A stretch of 64,000 nucleotides of DNA, from positions 992,001-1,056,000 of the forward strand of contig JBMNFJ010000016.1 in NCBI GenBank assembly GCA_050949255.1. Reading direction: 5' to 3'. The stretch is from UBA3941 sp002385665. GTDB lineage: Bacteria > Bacillota > Clostridia > Caldicoprobacterales > UBA3941. Shown piece by piece: positions 51,995-61,085 of the stretch. A program made the translations under genes and the position numbers. The notes below the pieces were generated by a model, which had not been told where the DNA came from, did no database searches, and saw only the letters and a list, made by a program, of their open reading frames with translations. Numbering within the stretch: position 1 is the first letter of the stretch; each line of letters opens with the position of its first letter.

Positions 51995-52417
51995 ATGATG
52001 GCCAAAACTAAAGTACAGGGCTACTTAACGGGGAATATGGGTTTTGAAATGAACTTAGATGGGCATACGCTGATTACCGATGCCTCGGAGGAAATAGGCG
52101 GAAACAACCTTGGTCCGCGTCCTAAACAGCTTTTATTGGCAGGATTAATTGGCTGCACCGGGATCGATGTCATGTCAATCCTAAAGAAAATGAAGGTTGA
52201 CATTGAAGATTGCAGCATTGAAGTTGAGGCGGATAATACCCAGGAGCATCCAAAGGTCTATGAAAACATCCATATAACCTATAGATTCAAAGGTAAGGAT
52301 CTGCCCTTGGAGAAGATCCAAAAAGCTGTTGATCTATCCCAGGATAAGTATTGTGGGGTCAGCGCAATGCTGAAAAAGGCTACCCCTATCACCTATGAGA
52401 TAGTGATAGACGAATAA
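51995..52417 (+). CDS. OsmC-family thiol peroxidase-like protein
   Basis: About 141 residues of the OsmC/Ohr fold. GPRPKQLLLAGLIGCTGIDVMSILKK carries the first conserved cysteine (near 54) (quoted as GPRPKQLLLAGLIGCTG). SQDKYCGVSAMLKKATPITYEI carries the second (near 123), in the typical Y-C-x-V pattern. Members reduce organic hydroperoxides. AGGGGG stands five to eight bases before two adjacent ATGs (51995 and 51998), so the start is uncertain by one codon. A single gene with its own terminator. Confidence 0.9.
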   Translation: MMAKTKVQGYLTGNMGFEMNLDGHTLITDASEEIGGNNLGPRPKQLLLAGLIGCTGIDVMSILKKMKVDIEDCSIEVEADNTQEHPKVYENIHITYRFKGKDLPLEKIQKAVDLSQDKYCGVSAMLKKATPITYEIVIDE

Positions 52418-52443
52418 GGAGTTCTACAATATTGCAAATAATC

Positions 52444-52485
52444 AGGGCTATAAACCATAACGGTCAATAGCCCTTTCTTTTTTTG
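52444..52485 (+). terminator. Terminator of the OsmC gene
   Basis: AGGGCTAT (52444-52451) pairs with ATAGCCCT (52467-52474), followed by TTCTTTTTTTG. Confidence 0.9.
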
Positions 52486-52492
52486 AATACAA

Positions 52493-53356
52493 CTATTTCT
52501 CATAGTATTTTATTAATGCCTGGGTCCCTAGTTCGTCCATCTGATTCCTGGCAAGTTCCTTATACATATTGAGCACATTATTCAAAACTTCCAGATTTAA
52601 ATTTACATCCTGGCCTTCTTCCTTGGCAATTTCCATATCCTTTATAAAGTGCTTAATAAAGAAACCCGGATCCAAGTCGCCTTTTAGTATTCTAGGTGCC
52701 ATATTTGACATCTGCCAGCTTCCGGCTGCTCCGGTACTTATAGTGTCCAGCATTTTTTGAACGTCCAGTCCAACCGCCCTGGCATAGGTTATAGCCTCGC
52801 AGACACTGGCTATGGCACCGGTGATAGCTATTTGATTGGCCATCTTGGTATGCTGACCCGCTCCTTCCGGCCCTTCATAGATAATATTTGTTCCTAAAGC
52901 CTCAAAGATTTTATAGCATTTCTCAAAGGCCTCCTTATCACCACCGACCATTATGGCCAGGGTTCCTTTTTGGGCACCTACATCACCACCGGAGACGGGA
53001 GCATCCAGTGCATAAACTCCTTTTTCTAAAGCCTCACGGTATATCCTTTTACTCAGCTTTGGACTGGTTGTGGTCATATCTATGACATAGCTACCGGGTC
53101 TTACATTGTTTAAAATGCCATCCTCCCCGAAATATACCTCTTCTACATCTTTTGGAAATCCAACCATTGTAATAACTGCATCCGCGTCAGCAACACAATC
53201 CTTAACAGAATCGCACCATTTTGCACCTTTCTCTATAACTTCTGATGCCTTGCTTTTGGTACGGGTATAGACAGATACCTCAAAACCATTCTTCATTAGG
53301 TTAAGTACCATGGATTTACCCATAACACCAACACCTATAAATCCAATTTTTTTCAT
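52493..53356 (-). CDS. NAD(P)-dependent beta-hydroxyacid dehydrogenase
   Basis: 287 residues of the 3-hydroxyisobutyrate/tartronate-semialdehyde reductase family. The Rossmann motif GFIGVGVMGKSMVLNL (near 5-20) is followed by TTTSPKLSKRI, the substrate-binding DAPVSGGDVGAQKGTLAIM (near 118), and the catalytic lysine in GAGQHTKMANQI (near 172). The C-terminal helical domain is complete. The substrate within the family is not certain; tartronate semialdehyde, succinate semialdehyde and 3-hydroxyisobutyrate remain candidates. It converges with OsmC and diverges from PFK. Confidence 0.92.
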   Translation of the reverse strand: MKKIGFIGVGVMGKSMVLNLMKNGFEVSVYTRTKSKASEVIEKGAKWCDSVKDCVADADAVITMVGFPKDVEEVYFGEDGILNNVRPGSYVIDMTTTSPKLSKRIYREALEKGVYALDAPVSGGDVGAQKGTLAIMVGGDKEAFEKCYKIFEALGTNIIYEGPEGAGQHTKMANQIAITGAIASVCEAITYARAVGLDVQKMLDTISTGAAGSWQMSNMAPRILKGDLDPGFFIKHFIKDMEIAKEEGQDVNLNLEVLNNVLNMYKELARNQMDELGTQALIKYYEK

Positions 53357-53547
53357 CAGAACACCTCAATTCTATACATTTCTGTTTTTAATAATTTTAT
53401 CTTACCAAAAGGTCCATCCTATGGCAAACTCCACTTGGTCTATCCTGATGTAATATCGTTGAATTAGTTTAATTTTGTTTTATAACGTATCGAAATACTT
53501 CCTTTGGTATAATATAGAGATAAATCTTACTAACGACAATCAAAAGT

Positions 53548-53576
53548 TTGACAAAATATTCTTTGCCCTATATTAT
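53548..53576 (+). promoter_or_regulatory. Sigma-A promoter of the phosphofructokinase gene
   Basis: TTGACA (53548-53553), a 17-base spacer, TATTAT (53571-53576). The leader is about 50 bases and the ribosome site AAGGAGAG lies just before the ATG. A second TATAAT at 53508-53513 lacks a good -35 box. Confidence 0.85.
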
Positions 53577-53632
53577 TAATCTGATACAATTAAAGTATAT
53601 TGGAAAATTTTTAATAAGGAGAGAAGTAACCG

Positions 53633-54847
53633 ATGAGACTGGAAGGTAAAGTTGTTATAGCTCAAGGCGGGGGACCGACGGCGGTAATCAATCAATCCTT
53701 AGTCGGTGCCGTACTTGAATCCAGAAAGTATCCACAGATTACAAAGGTTTATGGAGCGGTTAACGGTGTTTCCGGTATCGTTAACGAGGACTTTCTTGAC
53801 CTGACCCAGGAGACAACCCATAATTTAGAGGAGGTAGCCCTAACTCCATCCTCAGGGTTGTTATCAACCAGGGATAAACCCGACGAGGCTTACTGCAGTG
53901 AAATTCTAAAGGTTTTTAAGGCCCATGATGTTAGATATTTCTTCTACATAGGCGGTAATGACTCCTCTGATACTGTAAGAATAGTAAATGAGCATGCTAA
54001 GAAGTCAAATTATGATTTCAGGGCAATTCATATCCCAAAAACCATAGACAACGATTTGATGGTCAATGACCATACCCCAGGCTATGGCTCTGCCGCAAGG
54101 TTTGTAGCTCAGGCATTTATGGGTATCAACCTGGACAATAGGGCTTTGCCCGGAGTTCACATCTCCGTTGTAATGGGACGCCATGCCGGCTTCTTAACAG
54201 CCGCAGCTTCTCTTGCACAGAAATATCCGGATGATGGCCCACATTTAATATATCTACCCGAGAGAGCCTTTGATGTGGATAAGTTCCTCGTGGATGTAAA
54301 GAATGTCTATGATAAGTATGGAAGATGTATTATAGCGGTTTCCGAGGGGATCCAGGATGCACAGGGCGAACCAATAGTCACTAAATTGGTAGGCCGTGAA
54401 GAAGATGCCCATGGAAATGTGCAATTGTCCGGTACCGGCGCTTTAGGGGATCTTCTATCCCAGTATATTAAGGATAATCTGAACATACAAAGGGTAAGAT
54501 CCGATACCTTTGGATACCTCCAGAGATCCTTTATGGGCTGTGTCTCCGATGTGGACCAAATAGAAGCCCGTGAAGTGGGAGAAAAGGCCGTCCAGTTTGC
54601 AGTATGGCATGACGCAGATGGATCCGTTACCATTCATAGAACAGGTAACTATGCCGTAGATTACAGGTTAACCGATCTTAGCGAAGTGGCTGCCAAGACC
54701 AAGCTAATGCCCGACGAGTTCATCAACAGCGAAGGAAACCATGTGACCGAAGCCTTTAGGAACTATGCCCTTCCATTAGTAGGGACTAGTCTGCCTTCGG
54801 CTGGCATTCTAAGGGCTCCCAGAGTACCAAAGATCATCAATAAGTAA
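53633..54847 (+). CDS. 6-phosphofructokinase, pyrophosphate-type
   Basis: 404 residues. AQGGGPTAVINQSLVG is the N-terminal phosphate loop. FYIGGNDSSDT (near 104-114) has Asp where ATP-dependent enzymes have Gly, and IPKTIDNDL (near 134-142) has the Lys that in PPi-dependent enzymes replaces Gly. Both marks point to pyrophosphate as phosphoryl donor, and the reaction is reversible. VMGRHAGFLT and GYLQRSFMG are the substrate motifs. PPi-PFK is common in anaerobic Clostridia. Monocistronic, with a strong promoter and terminator. Confidence 0.95.
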   Translation: MRLEGKVVIAQGGGPTAVINQSLVGAVLESRKYPQITKVYGAVNGVSGIVNEDFLDLTQETTHNLEEVALTPSSGLLSTRDKPDEAYCSEILKVFKAHDVRYFFYIGGNDSSDTVRIVNEHAKKSNYDFRAIHIPKTIDNDLMVNDHTPGYGSAARFVAQAFMGINLDNRALPGVHISVVMGRHAGFLTAAASLAQKYPDDGPHLIYLPERAFDVDKFLVDVKNVYDKYGRCIIAVSEGIQDAQGEPIVTKLVGREEDAHGNVQLSGTGALGDLLSQYIKDNLNIQRVRSDTFGYLQRSFMGCVSDVDQIEAREVGEKAVQFAVWHDADGSVTIHRTGNYAVDYRLTDLSEVAAKTKLMPDEFINSEGNHVTEAFRNYALPLVGTSLPSAGILRAPRVPKIINK

Positions 54848-54851
54848 AAAT

Positions 54852-54881
54852 AAGGCGGGAACAATATCCCGCCTTTTTTAT
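54852..54881 (+). terminator. Terminator of the phosphofructokinase gene
   Basis: AAGGCGGGA (54852-54860) pairs with TCCCGCCTT (54867-54875), a 9-bp stem followed by TTTTTATTT. Confidence 0.95.
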
Positions 54882-54971
54882 TTCATTTCATCTATAAAGT
54901 TATGTTTAGGTCCGTTTAGTATAAGCATCGCCTAAACCATGTTTTATCAGGCCCTGTGCCTGTTAGTTTTT

Positions 54972-55733
54972 TTAGGCAGAACCTATACCCAGTATATCCT
55001 TTATTACCTCCCCTGCTATGATTAATCCTGCAACAGGAGGCACAAAGGAAACGCTGCCAGGAACCTGTCTCTTTACGGGTCGCTTCTGTGGTGTTTCCAA
55101 AGAAGTTTCCTTCTTGTCTACGGGGACTTCTTCACTCTTTTGAATGGGCTTTATTGGAGGTTCTTTGGAGTATACCACCTTTAAAGACTCAATTCCCCGT
55201 TTCCTTAATTCGTAACGCATGACTTTCGCCAGAGGGCATACACTGGTCTCATATATATCGGCAACTTCAAACCTGGTAGGATCCAATTTATTTCCTGCAC
55301 CCATACAGCTAATAATTGGAACATTGAATGCCTTGGCTTTTTCTATCAGGATCAGCTTAGACGATACAGTGTCAATTGCATCCACAACGTAGTCATATTG
55401 GGACAAATCAAATTCCCACGCATTATCAGCAGTATAGAAGGTCTGGTGTATCCTGACCTTAGCTTCCGGGTTTATTTCCAAAATCCTGTCCCGCATGACT
55501 TCAACCTTGGGTCTACCTATGGTTTCATTGGTAGCTATCAGTTGCCTGTTAATATTTGAAGGGCATACTTCATCGCTGTCGATTATGGTAATATTGCCTA
55601 TACCACCCCTGATCAAGGCTTCCACGGTAAAAGATCCAACCCCGCCTATACCGAATACTGCAACGCTGGAATGTTTTAACTTGTTAACGCCTTCAGTACC
55701 GATCAAAAGCTCGGTCCTGGAAAATTGATTCAT
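54972..55733 (-). CDS. tcdA: tRNA threonylcarbamoyladenosine dehydratase (TcdA/CsdL-like)
   Basis: E1/ThiF-family adenylating enzyme that cyclises t6A37 in tRNA to ct6A; 253 residues. The ATP-binding Rossmann motif VAVFGIGGVGSFTVEALIRG (20 residues quoted, near 25-44) is followed by DSDEVCPSNINRQ, MGAGNKLDPTRFEV and ETSVCPLAKVMR with the conserved cysteine (near 168). Between about 196 and 220 lies a lysine- and glutamate-rich linker (EVPVDKKETSLETPQK) of low complexity. The C-terminal GSVSFVPPVAGLIIAGEVI is typical of TcdA and separates it from ThiF/MoeB. Confidence 0.93.
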   Translation of the reverse strand: MNQFSRTELLIGTEGVNKLKHSSVAVFGIGGVGSFTVEALIRGGIGNITIIDSDEVCPSNINRQLIATNETIGRPKVEVMRDRILEINPEAKVRIHQTFYTADNAWEFDLSQYDYVVDAIDTVSSKLILIEKAKAFNVPIISCMGAGNKLDPTRFEVADIYETSVCPLAKVMRYELRKRGIESLKVVYSKEPPIKPIQKSEEVPVDKKETSLETPQKRPVKRQVPGSVSFVPPVAGLIIAGEVIKDILGIGSA

Positions 55734-55805
55734 CTTCCTCTCTCCCCGGTAATTCTCTTAAATGTATAAGACCCCTATAAACGATGGAAAGAATGTACGA
55801 AGGGT

Positions 55806-56843
55806 TTAGCCATCGAGCCTATACCTGGATAAAAATTCTGTAAGACTATCTACGCTTTCTTGGGTGGTGGCCCATGATGTTACCAGGCGGATAACGGTTT
55901 CATCCTGGTTAATTCTTTCCTGGACGAAGAATTCAAATTCATCCGACAGTTTTCCCATGATGCTGTTTGGTATGATGGGGAACAATTGATTGGTGCATGG
56001 CTCCACATAGAAGGAATAGCCATACTTCTTCAGAGCTCCTGCTACCATCTCAGCCATCTTGTTGGCATGGTCAGCCAGCTGATAGAATAATTCGTCCTGA
56101 AATAAGGCCTCAAACTGAATTCCTATGACAAAACCCTTGGCCATAAGGGCTCCCCTCTGTTTTATCAGATATCGAAAATCCTTCTTTAAGTCATCCCTAC
56201 AGATCACAAGGGCTTCTCCCAGCAAGGCGCCATTCTTTGTCCCGCCTATATAGAATATGTCAACCAGACCCGCAATATCTTCCAGGGACAGGTCGTTAGT
56301 TTTTGCCATTACAGCTGATCCAATTCGAGCACCATCAAGGAAAAGGATTAAACCATTTTGCCGGCAGATATCATGTATGGCAGTTAGTTCAGCTTTCGAA
56401 TAGATGGTTCCCAGTTCCGTGGAGTTTGAAATATAGACCATCTTAGGCTGTACCATATGCTCACTATTATGGTAATCCAATGCTGCCTGGATTGAACCCG
56501 GAGTAAGCTTGCCCCCCACCGATGGCACGGCTATAACCTTATGACCTGTAGCCTCAATAGCCCCCGTCTCGTGCACATTGATATGGCCTGTATCGGCGGA
56601 TATAACGCATTGATGAGGCCTCAATAATGCAGAGATAACCAACAGGTTGGTCATGGTACCGCCGGGAATAAAGTGTATGTCCACATTTTCCCTTTTAATG
56701 GCCCTTCTTATATATTCCCTGGCCCTCTGGCTGTGCACATCCTCACCGTAACCTTTGTTTTGCTGAAAATTTGACTTGGTTATTAACTCCAATATCCTGG
56801 GATGTGCGCCTTCGCTGTAATCGTTCATAAAACTATGCATCAT
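55806..56843 (-). CDS. Low-specificity L-threonine aldolase
   Basis: PLP enzyme cleaving threonine or allo-threonine to glycine and acetaldehyde; 345 residues. The N-terminal SEGAHPRILELI, FIPGGTMTNLLVI (near 58), HINVHETGAIEATGHKV (near 86), LFLDGARIG (near 163), and the PLP lysine in YIGGTKNGALLGEAL (near 192-206) are in the family's order. GAGGG lies a few bases before two adjacent ATGs. It lies 72 bases upstream of tcdA on the same strand, so the two may be cotranscribed. Confidence 0.94.
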   Translation of the reverse strand: MMHSFMNDYSEGAHPRILELITKSNFQQNKGYGEDVHSQRAREYIRRAIKRENVDIHFIPGGTMTNLLVISALLRPHQCVISADTGHINVHETGAIEATGHKVIAVPSVGGKLTPGSIQAALDYHNSEHMVQPKMVYISNSTELGTIYSKAELTAIHDICRQNGLILFLDGARIGSAVMAKTNDLSLEDIAGLVDIFYIGGTKNGALLGEALVICRDDLKKDFRYLIKQRGALMAKGFVIGIQFEALFQDELFYQLADHANKMAEMVAGALKKYGYSFYVEPCTNQLFPIIPNSIMGKLSDEFEFFVQERINQDETVIRLVTSWATTQESVDSLTEFLSRYRLDG

Positions 56844-56880
56844 AAATCCCTCAAATCCCTTGATCTATAATTAGCCTAGC

Positions 56881-58095
56881 CTATGCCTTAAAATTATAAA
56901 CTGGTTTTATAATGCTGATGACTTCTACTGTATCCCTGATGTTCTCCAGTATCTCATCCATTGACTTATAAGCAGATGGGGCCTCATCCAGGGTGGACTT
57001 ATTTATTGATGTGGTATAGATACCCTCCATACTCTCCTTAAACTCCTCCATAGTAATTGCCCCTTTGGCAACTGTCCTGCTCATCAGCCTTCCTGCCCCG
57101 TGTGGGGCTGAATAATTCCATTCAGGATTGCCCTTACCTATACCAATTATGGATCCATCCCTCATGTTTATGGGTATTAGGACCTTTTCCCCCTCATAGG
57201 CCGAAATCGCACCCTTCCTGATGATATTATCCTTAAAGTTGATATAATTATGGATGGTTTCAAAGTGGTAAAAGTCCTGCAGACCCTTATTGAATAAAGC
57301 CATTAGTATTATCTCCGCCATCTTTTCCCTATTAAGGCTTGCATAGTCCTGGCAAATCTTCATGTCATGCAAGTATCTTTTTCTGTATTCACCTGTTAAG
57401 TAGCATAAGGCTTTTGGATATCTTGGCTTATGATCAGCATATTCCTTCGCGAGTTGATCTAGCGCCCTTTTTATTTGTTTCCTCTTCCCCTTCGATTTAT
57501 AGCTGGCGATTATCTCTTCTCTCTTTAAGAAATATTCCTCTTTACCACTACAAAGATCCACGGCCAGCCTCTGATAGATCTCCGCAACCTGCTTGCCCAG
57601 GTTTCTGCTCCCTGAATGAATTACCAACCATTTATTCCCATTGTTATCCACGCCCAGTTCAATAAAATGGTTTCCGCCGCCCAAGGTTCCAATACTTCTT
57701 TCCAATCTTTTTGTATCTCTTAGATCCCTAAAGCAATGAAGGTCGGTTAGTCTATCGAATTTAAACTTTCTTTCCTTGTGGGTCTCCCTGCCTGAAGGTA
57801 TTTCCCTGTAAATTATGCTGTCCAAAGTTGGCAAATCGATATTCACCTTGCCAAGCTCTATGGTAAGCATACCGCATCCAATATCCACACCTACTATGTT
57901 GGGGATCACTTTATCACCCATGTCAGCGGTGAACCCGATAACGCAACCTATACCCTGATGTACATCGGGCATTATCCTAACCTTGGATTCCGCTATAAAA
58001 TCCTGATTTAACAATTCAATTATCTGTTCCCTTGCCCCGTCCTCCAGATTATCCGTAAATACCAGTGCCTTATTATACCTACCTTGTAATACCAT
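56881..58095 (-). CDS. rtcB: RNA-splicing ligase RtcB
   Basis: GTP-dependent ligase joining RNA 2',3'-cyclic phosphate (or 3'-phosphate) and 5'-OH ends; 404 residues. IMPDVHQGIGCVIGFTA (near 42), NIVGVDIGCGM with the metal-site Cys and Asp (near 66-76), GTLGGGNHFIEL (near 136), IHSGSRNLGK (near 158), and the guanylylated histidine in SAPHGAGRLMSR (near 326-337) are all present. The start is the ATG at 58095. It has no strong ribosome site. A small GIY-YIG protein lies 75 bases upstream on the same strand; together they may act on broken RNA, but this is inference. Confidence 0.97.
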   Translation of the reverse strand: MVLQGRYNKALVFTDNLEDGAREQIIELLNQDFIAESKVRIMPDVHQGIGCVIGFTADMGDKVIPNIVGVDIGCGMLTIELGKVNIDLPTLDSIIYREIPSGRETHKERKFKFDRLTDLHCFRDLRDTKRLERSIGTLGGGNHFIELGVDNNGNKWLVIHSGSRNLGKQVAEIYQRLAVDLCSGKEEYFLKREEIIASYKSKGKRKQIKRALDQLAKEYADHKPRYPKALCYLTGEYRKRYLHDMKICQDYASLNREKMAEIILMALFNKGLQDFYHFETIHNYINFKDNIIRKGAISAYEGEKVLIPINMRDGSIIGIGKGNPEWNYSAPHGAGRLMSRTVAKGAITMEEFKESMEGIYTTSINKSTLDEAPSAYKSMDEILENIRDTVEVISIIKPVYNFKA

Positions 58096-58170
58096 CAATC
58101 CATAGTTACCGATAGACCATACCAGGTTCCATGGTTTTCGGTAACAAATCCCTCCCTCCCTTGCAAATAT

Positions 58171-58524
58171 TTAATCGCTCTTATATAACTCCATACCTTC
58201 TTGTGCCAGCCTCTCCTCGCAAATAATCTGTAAAATCCTTAATTCCTCACTGTAATCGGTTTTCTCCTCGTCCTTATCATATTCAAGCTTCTCCAGGATC
58301 TCTATGACAAAGCCCGATTCGCCATAGCGCGTCCAATCCCTTTGAAGCTCCTTGTTTGGATGACTCCCAAAATTAAGCTGAAATTTTACCCTGTTTATAA
58401 AGCTCTTCAGATCTCGGGTACCATGTATATAGCATTTGTTGTCCTTGATGGATCTTATGACAAATACCCCCATATCGGGTTTTATGGTTTTATATAATTC
58501 CTTGAGTTCTTTTCTCCTGTCCAT
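58171..58524 (-). CDS. GIY-YIG-like domain protein with degenerate signature
   Basis: 117 residues from an ATG at 58524 with GGAG eight bases upstream. The GIY-YIG fold is suggested by the spacing of GVFVIRSIKDNKCYIHGTRDL (in two parts: GVFVIRS near 19-25 and KCYIHGTRDLKSF near 30-42), then FQLNFGSHPNKELQRDW and FVIEILEKL. Firmicutes carry a family of this size with similar sequence. The signature tyrosines are altered: GIY is GVF and YIG is YIH, so the nuclease may be inactive or act differently. It lies 75 bases before rtcB on the same strand. Confidence 0.72.
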   Translation of the reverse strand: MDRRKELKELYKTIKPDMGVFVIRSIKDNKCYIHGTRDLKSFINRVKFQLNFGSHPNKELQRDWTRYGESGFVIEILEKLEYDKDEEKTDYSEELRILQIICEERLAQEGMELYKSD

Positions 58525-58893
58525 AATTAACACTCCGTTCCCTTAATATCCCAGGTATGCACAAGGCCCTATGGAATATGCTTCCTTGGACTATATTTTA
58601 TCCTAATTTAATTATCATTTGCTACTATATCTTTATTTACTATTGTTTCGCCCTGTTCCGCCTAATAGCACAAAGATTCCTATGACATCACCTACAGAGT
58701 AATGTCCCTCTTATGTAAATATAATAACACAGAGCCAGTACAGATAAAACACAATTGACAATACTATCCAGTAGCTCTATAGCAATGAAGATCAGCTTAA
58801 CAAATCAGGAATTGATTCCAGCAGTAATCAACTATAAGTTGATATAAGGGGACCGATTATACCGGAAAAAAAGATTGTAATTATAGGCATTCC
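58525..58893. other. Intergenic stretch between the EamA and GIY-YIG genes
   Basis: No gene is seen. On the + strand TTGACA-17-TATAGC (58755-58783) looks like a promoter but faces the end of the minus-strand EamA gene. ATCAACT-ATA-AGTTGAT (58828-58844) is a tight hairpin without a T-run. The minus-strand promoter of the GIY-YIG gene was not found. Confidence 0.35.
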
Positions 58894-59799
58894 CTATTCG
58901 AATAGCCCTAGCAAAAATATGCCCACCATTACTATGGCTATTATTAGGTATTGCTTGAGGGATAATTTCTCCTTGAGAAAAATCCTGCCCAAGATAACTG
59001 AAACAATGCTATAGGAGGCAATCATGGGTGCCACGACAACGGAGTTGGTATCCAGGGCATAAACATAGAAGAATTGCCCCGCAGTTTCGAATATTGCAGC
59101 CAGGGCCTTATCCTTTTCTCTCAGTATCATGAACTTTTCCTTCTTTATGACTACTAAATAGAATAAGGACAAAATTCCACAGAAAAGAAAAGTCAGTTCA
59201 TAGGAGATCAAGGCCTCCTCCGGACTCATAAGTTTACTAAGATATACATCATCAAGAAAGGTGCCCAGGGCATCCACAATTGCGTACAGTATGGGAAAAA
59301 CCAAAGCTAAAGCCCCCAGCTTATATTTTCTGCTCTCTTCGCCTACATTCCTTTCCAATTCCTCTTCGGCCAGTTTCCTCTGGACTATTGAAATTGCAAT
59401 AAGGCCGTAGGTAATCATTGCCACCGCTATCAGCTGCCAGATATTCATTGTTTTACCCAGGACAATGAAAGCCAGTATCCCGGCTATAGCACCTGAGGTG
59501 TTGCTAACAGGTGAGTTGATGGATACCTCAAGGTATCTAAGCCCTATATATCCAATCGTCATGGATAGAATATACATGGAAGACACAGGAATATACTTTA
59601 TTATGTTAATAAAGTCGAACTGCCAGTCCATCTTGTTAAGCTCAAACATTGCCTGCATACCCATAACCAATGCTACCATAACGACTATCTTTAGATGGCT
59701 GTATCTATCCCTTGGATCGGTGCCCTTCTTATAAAACAGATCGGCAGTTCCCCAAAGGATAATCGTTAATATACCAGATATATACCATGAAAAAGACAT
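58894..59799 (-). CDS. EamA/DMT-superfamily transporter
   Basis: 301 residues with about ten membrane helices in two five-helix repeats. A charged cytoplasmic loop between the repeats (residues about 142-160) has QRKLAEEELERNVGEESRKY. The first repeat begins ISGILTIILWGTADLFYKKG and the second ends in LGRIFLKEKLSLKQYLIIAIVMVG (in part). The substrate is unknown; relatives export amino acids, nucleosides or other metabolites. GGAGG lies five bases before the ATG at 59799. It stands alone between mnmA and a non-coding gap. Confidence 0.88.
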   Translation of the reverse strand: MSFSWYISGILTIILWGTADLFYKKGTDPRDRYSHLKIVVMVALVMGMQAMFELNKMDWQFDFINIIKYIPVSSMYILSMTIGYIGLRYLEVSINSPVSNTSGAIAGILAFIVLGKTMNIWQLIAVAMITYGLIAISIVQRKLAEEELERNVGEESRKYKLGALALVFPILYAIVDALGTFLDDVYLSKLMSPEEALISYELTFLFCGILSLFYLVVIKKEKFMILREKDKALAAIFETAGQFFYVYALDTNSVVVAPMIASYSIVSVILGRIFLKEKLSLKQYLIIAIVMVGIFLLGLFE

Positions 59800-59981
59800 A
59801 TTTCCCTCCACGTTCCTTTAGATCTTCTATGCGGAATTTTTCGCATACCAGTCTATTATAGAACAAAAAAGGAAATATGTCTGCTTTTTTTTACATCTGG
59901 CTTATGTTGTTATTGTATTTAAACGCATGTAGACCCGTTAACCTTGGCTAACTTAGGTTTATAGTCCCCAAAGCCCGGGAT

Positions 59982-61085
59982 TTAAAGCCTGTAACTCCTT
60001 TTTTTCAATGGCTCTGTATCCCCTATAATGGAGCTGCCCAGACATACCTCTCCCTGGTATAATACCGCTACCTGTCCGGGAGTCACGGCCTTCACCGGAT
60101 AGTCGTAGACTATATGGAGGTTGCCATCCTCTAACATATCAACGGTTACAGGTATATCCTGCTGTCTATATCTAAACTTGGCTGTACATTTAAGTGGCAT
60201 ATCCGGGGGATGTCCAAGTATCCAGGCAGGAGATTCTCCTATTAGAGATATGGAATATAGGGCAGGGTTATTAGCTCCCTGGGCAACATAGAGGATATTA
60301 TTCTTAAGGTCCTTATCGGCTACAAACCAGGGCTCCCCCGTCCCTATTCCGCCTATACCGATACCCTTTCTCTGTCCCAGAGTATAATGGATAAGCCCAC
60401 TATGTCTGCCTATTTTTCCTCCGTCCACATCGACAATATCCCCCTCTTCGGCCAGGAGAAACCTATCGAGGAATTGGCTGAAGTTTCTCTCGCCTATGAA
60501 GCATATTCCCGTTGAATCCTTTTTATCGGCCACATGAAAACCATATTCATCGGCCAATTTCCTAACTTCATCCTTTTTCAGATGTCCTATGGGGAATATG
60601 GTCTTAGAGAGGGCTTTTTGATCTATTCTTGACAAAAAGTAGCTCTGATCCTTATTTTTGTCCACACCTCTGAGAAGGTAGTAATCCCCATCCCTCTCCT
60701 CTACCTGGGCATAATGACCCATGGCTATATAGTCCGCTTCTAACTTTAATGCGTACTCTAAAAAGGCATTGAACTTGATTTCCTGATTACACATTACATC
60801 CGGATTGGGAGTTCTCCCTCTTTCATACTCCTCCAGAAAATAGGTGAACACCCTATCCCAATATTCCTGTTCAAAATTTACGGTATAGTAGGGTATGTCC
60901 AATTGATCAGCCACTCGCCTTGCGTCCTCTGCATCCGCTGCAGCCATACACTCGCCATTTTCATCCTTCTCATCCCAATTTTTCATGAATATCCCTATAA
61001 CATCATATCCTGCCTCTTTTAGTAACAGGCCGGCAACTGATGAATCGACTCCACCGCTCATACCTAGTATAACTTTTTTCTTCAT
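59982..61085 (-). CDS. mnmA: tRNA-specific 2-thiouridylase MnmA
   Basis: Makes 2-thiouridine at position 34 of Lys, Glu and Gln tRNAs; 367 residues. PP-loop GMSGGVDSSVAGLLL lies near 8-22. The two catalytic cysteines are in NPDVMCNQEIKF (near 101) and STGICFIGERNF (near 197). The C-terminal beta-barrel is complete. AAGGA lies seven bases before the ATG at 61085; the in-frame GTG at 61091 is closer to it and less likely. No cysteine desulfurase gene lies beside it, unlike the iscSU-mnmA order of some Firmicutes. Confidence 0.97.
   Translation of the reverse strand: MKKKVILGMSGGVDSSVAGLLLKEAGYDVIGIFMKNWDEKDENGECMAAADAEDARRVADQLDIPYYTVNFEQEYWDRVFTYFLEEYERGRTPNPDVMCNQEIKFNAFLEYALKLEADYIAMGHYAQVEERDGDYYLLRGVDKNKDQSYFLSRIDQKALSKTIFPIGHLKKDEVRKLADEYGFHVADKKDSTGICFIGERNFSQFLDRFLLAEEGDIVDVDGGKIGRHSGLIHYTLGQRKGIGIGGIGTGEPWFVADKDLKNNILYVAQGANNPALYSISLIGESPAWILGHPPDMPLKCTAKFRYRQQDIPVTVDMLEDGNLHIVYDYPVKAVTPGQVAVLYQGEVCLGSSIIGDTEPLKKRSYRL

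Noticed and set aside
58755..58783. Promoter-like TTGACA-17-TATAGC on the + strand, which could start an antisense RNA
   Set aside because: There is no + strand gene or recognisable RNA downstream, and the -10 box is weak; RNA-seq would be needed before calling it.
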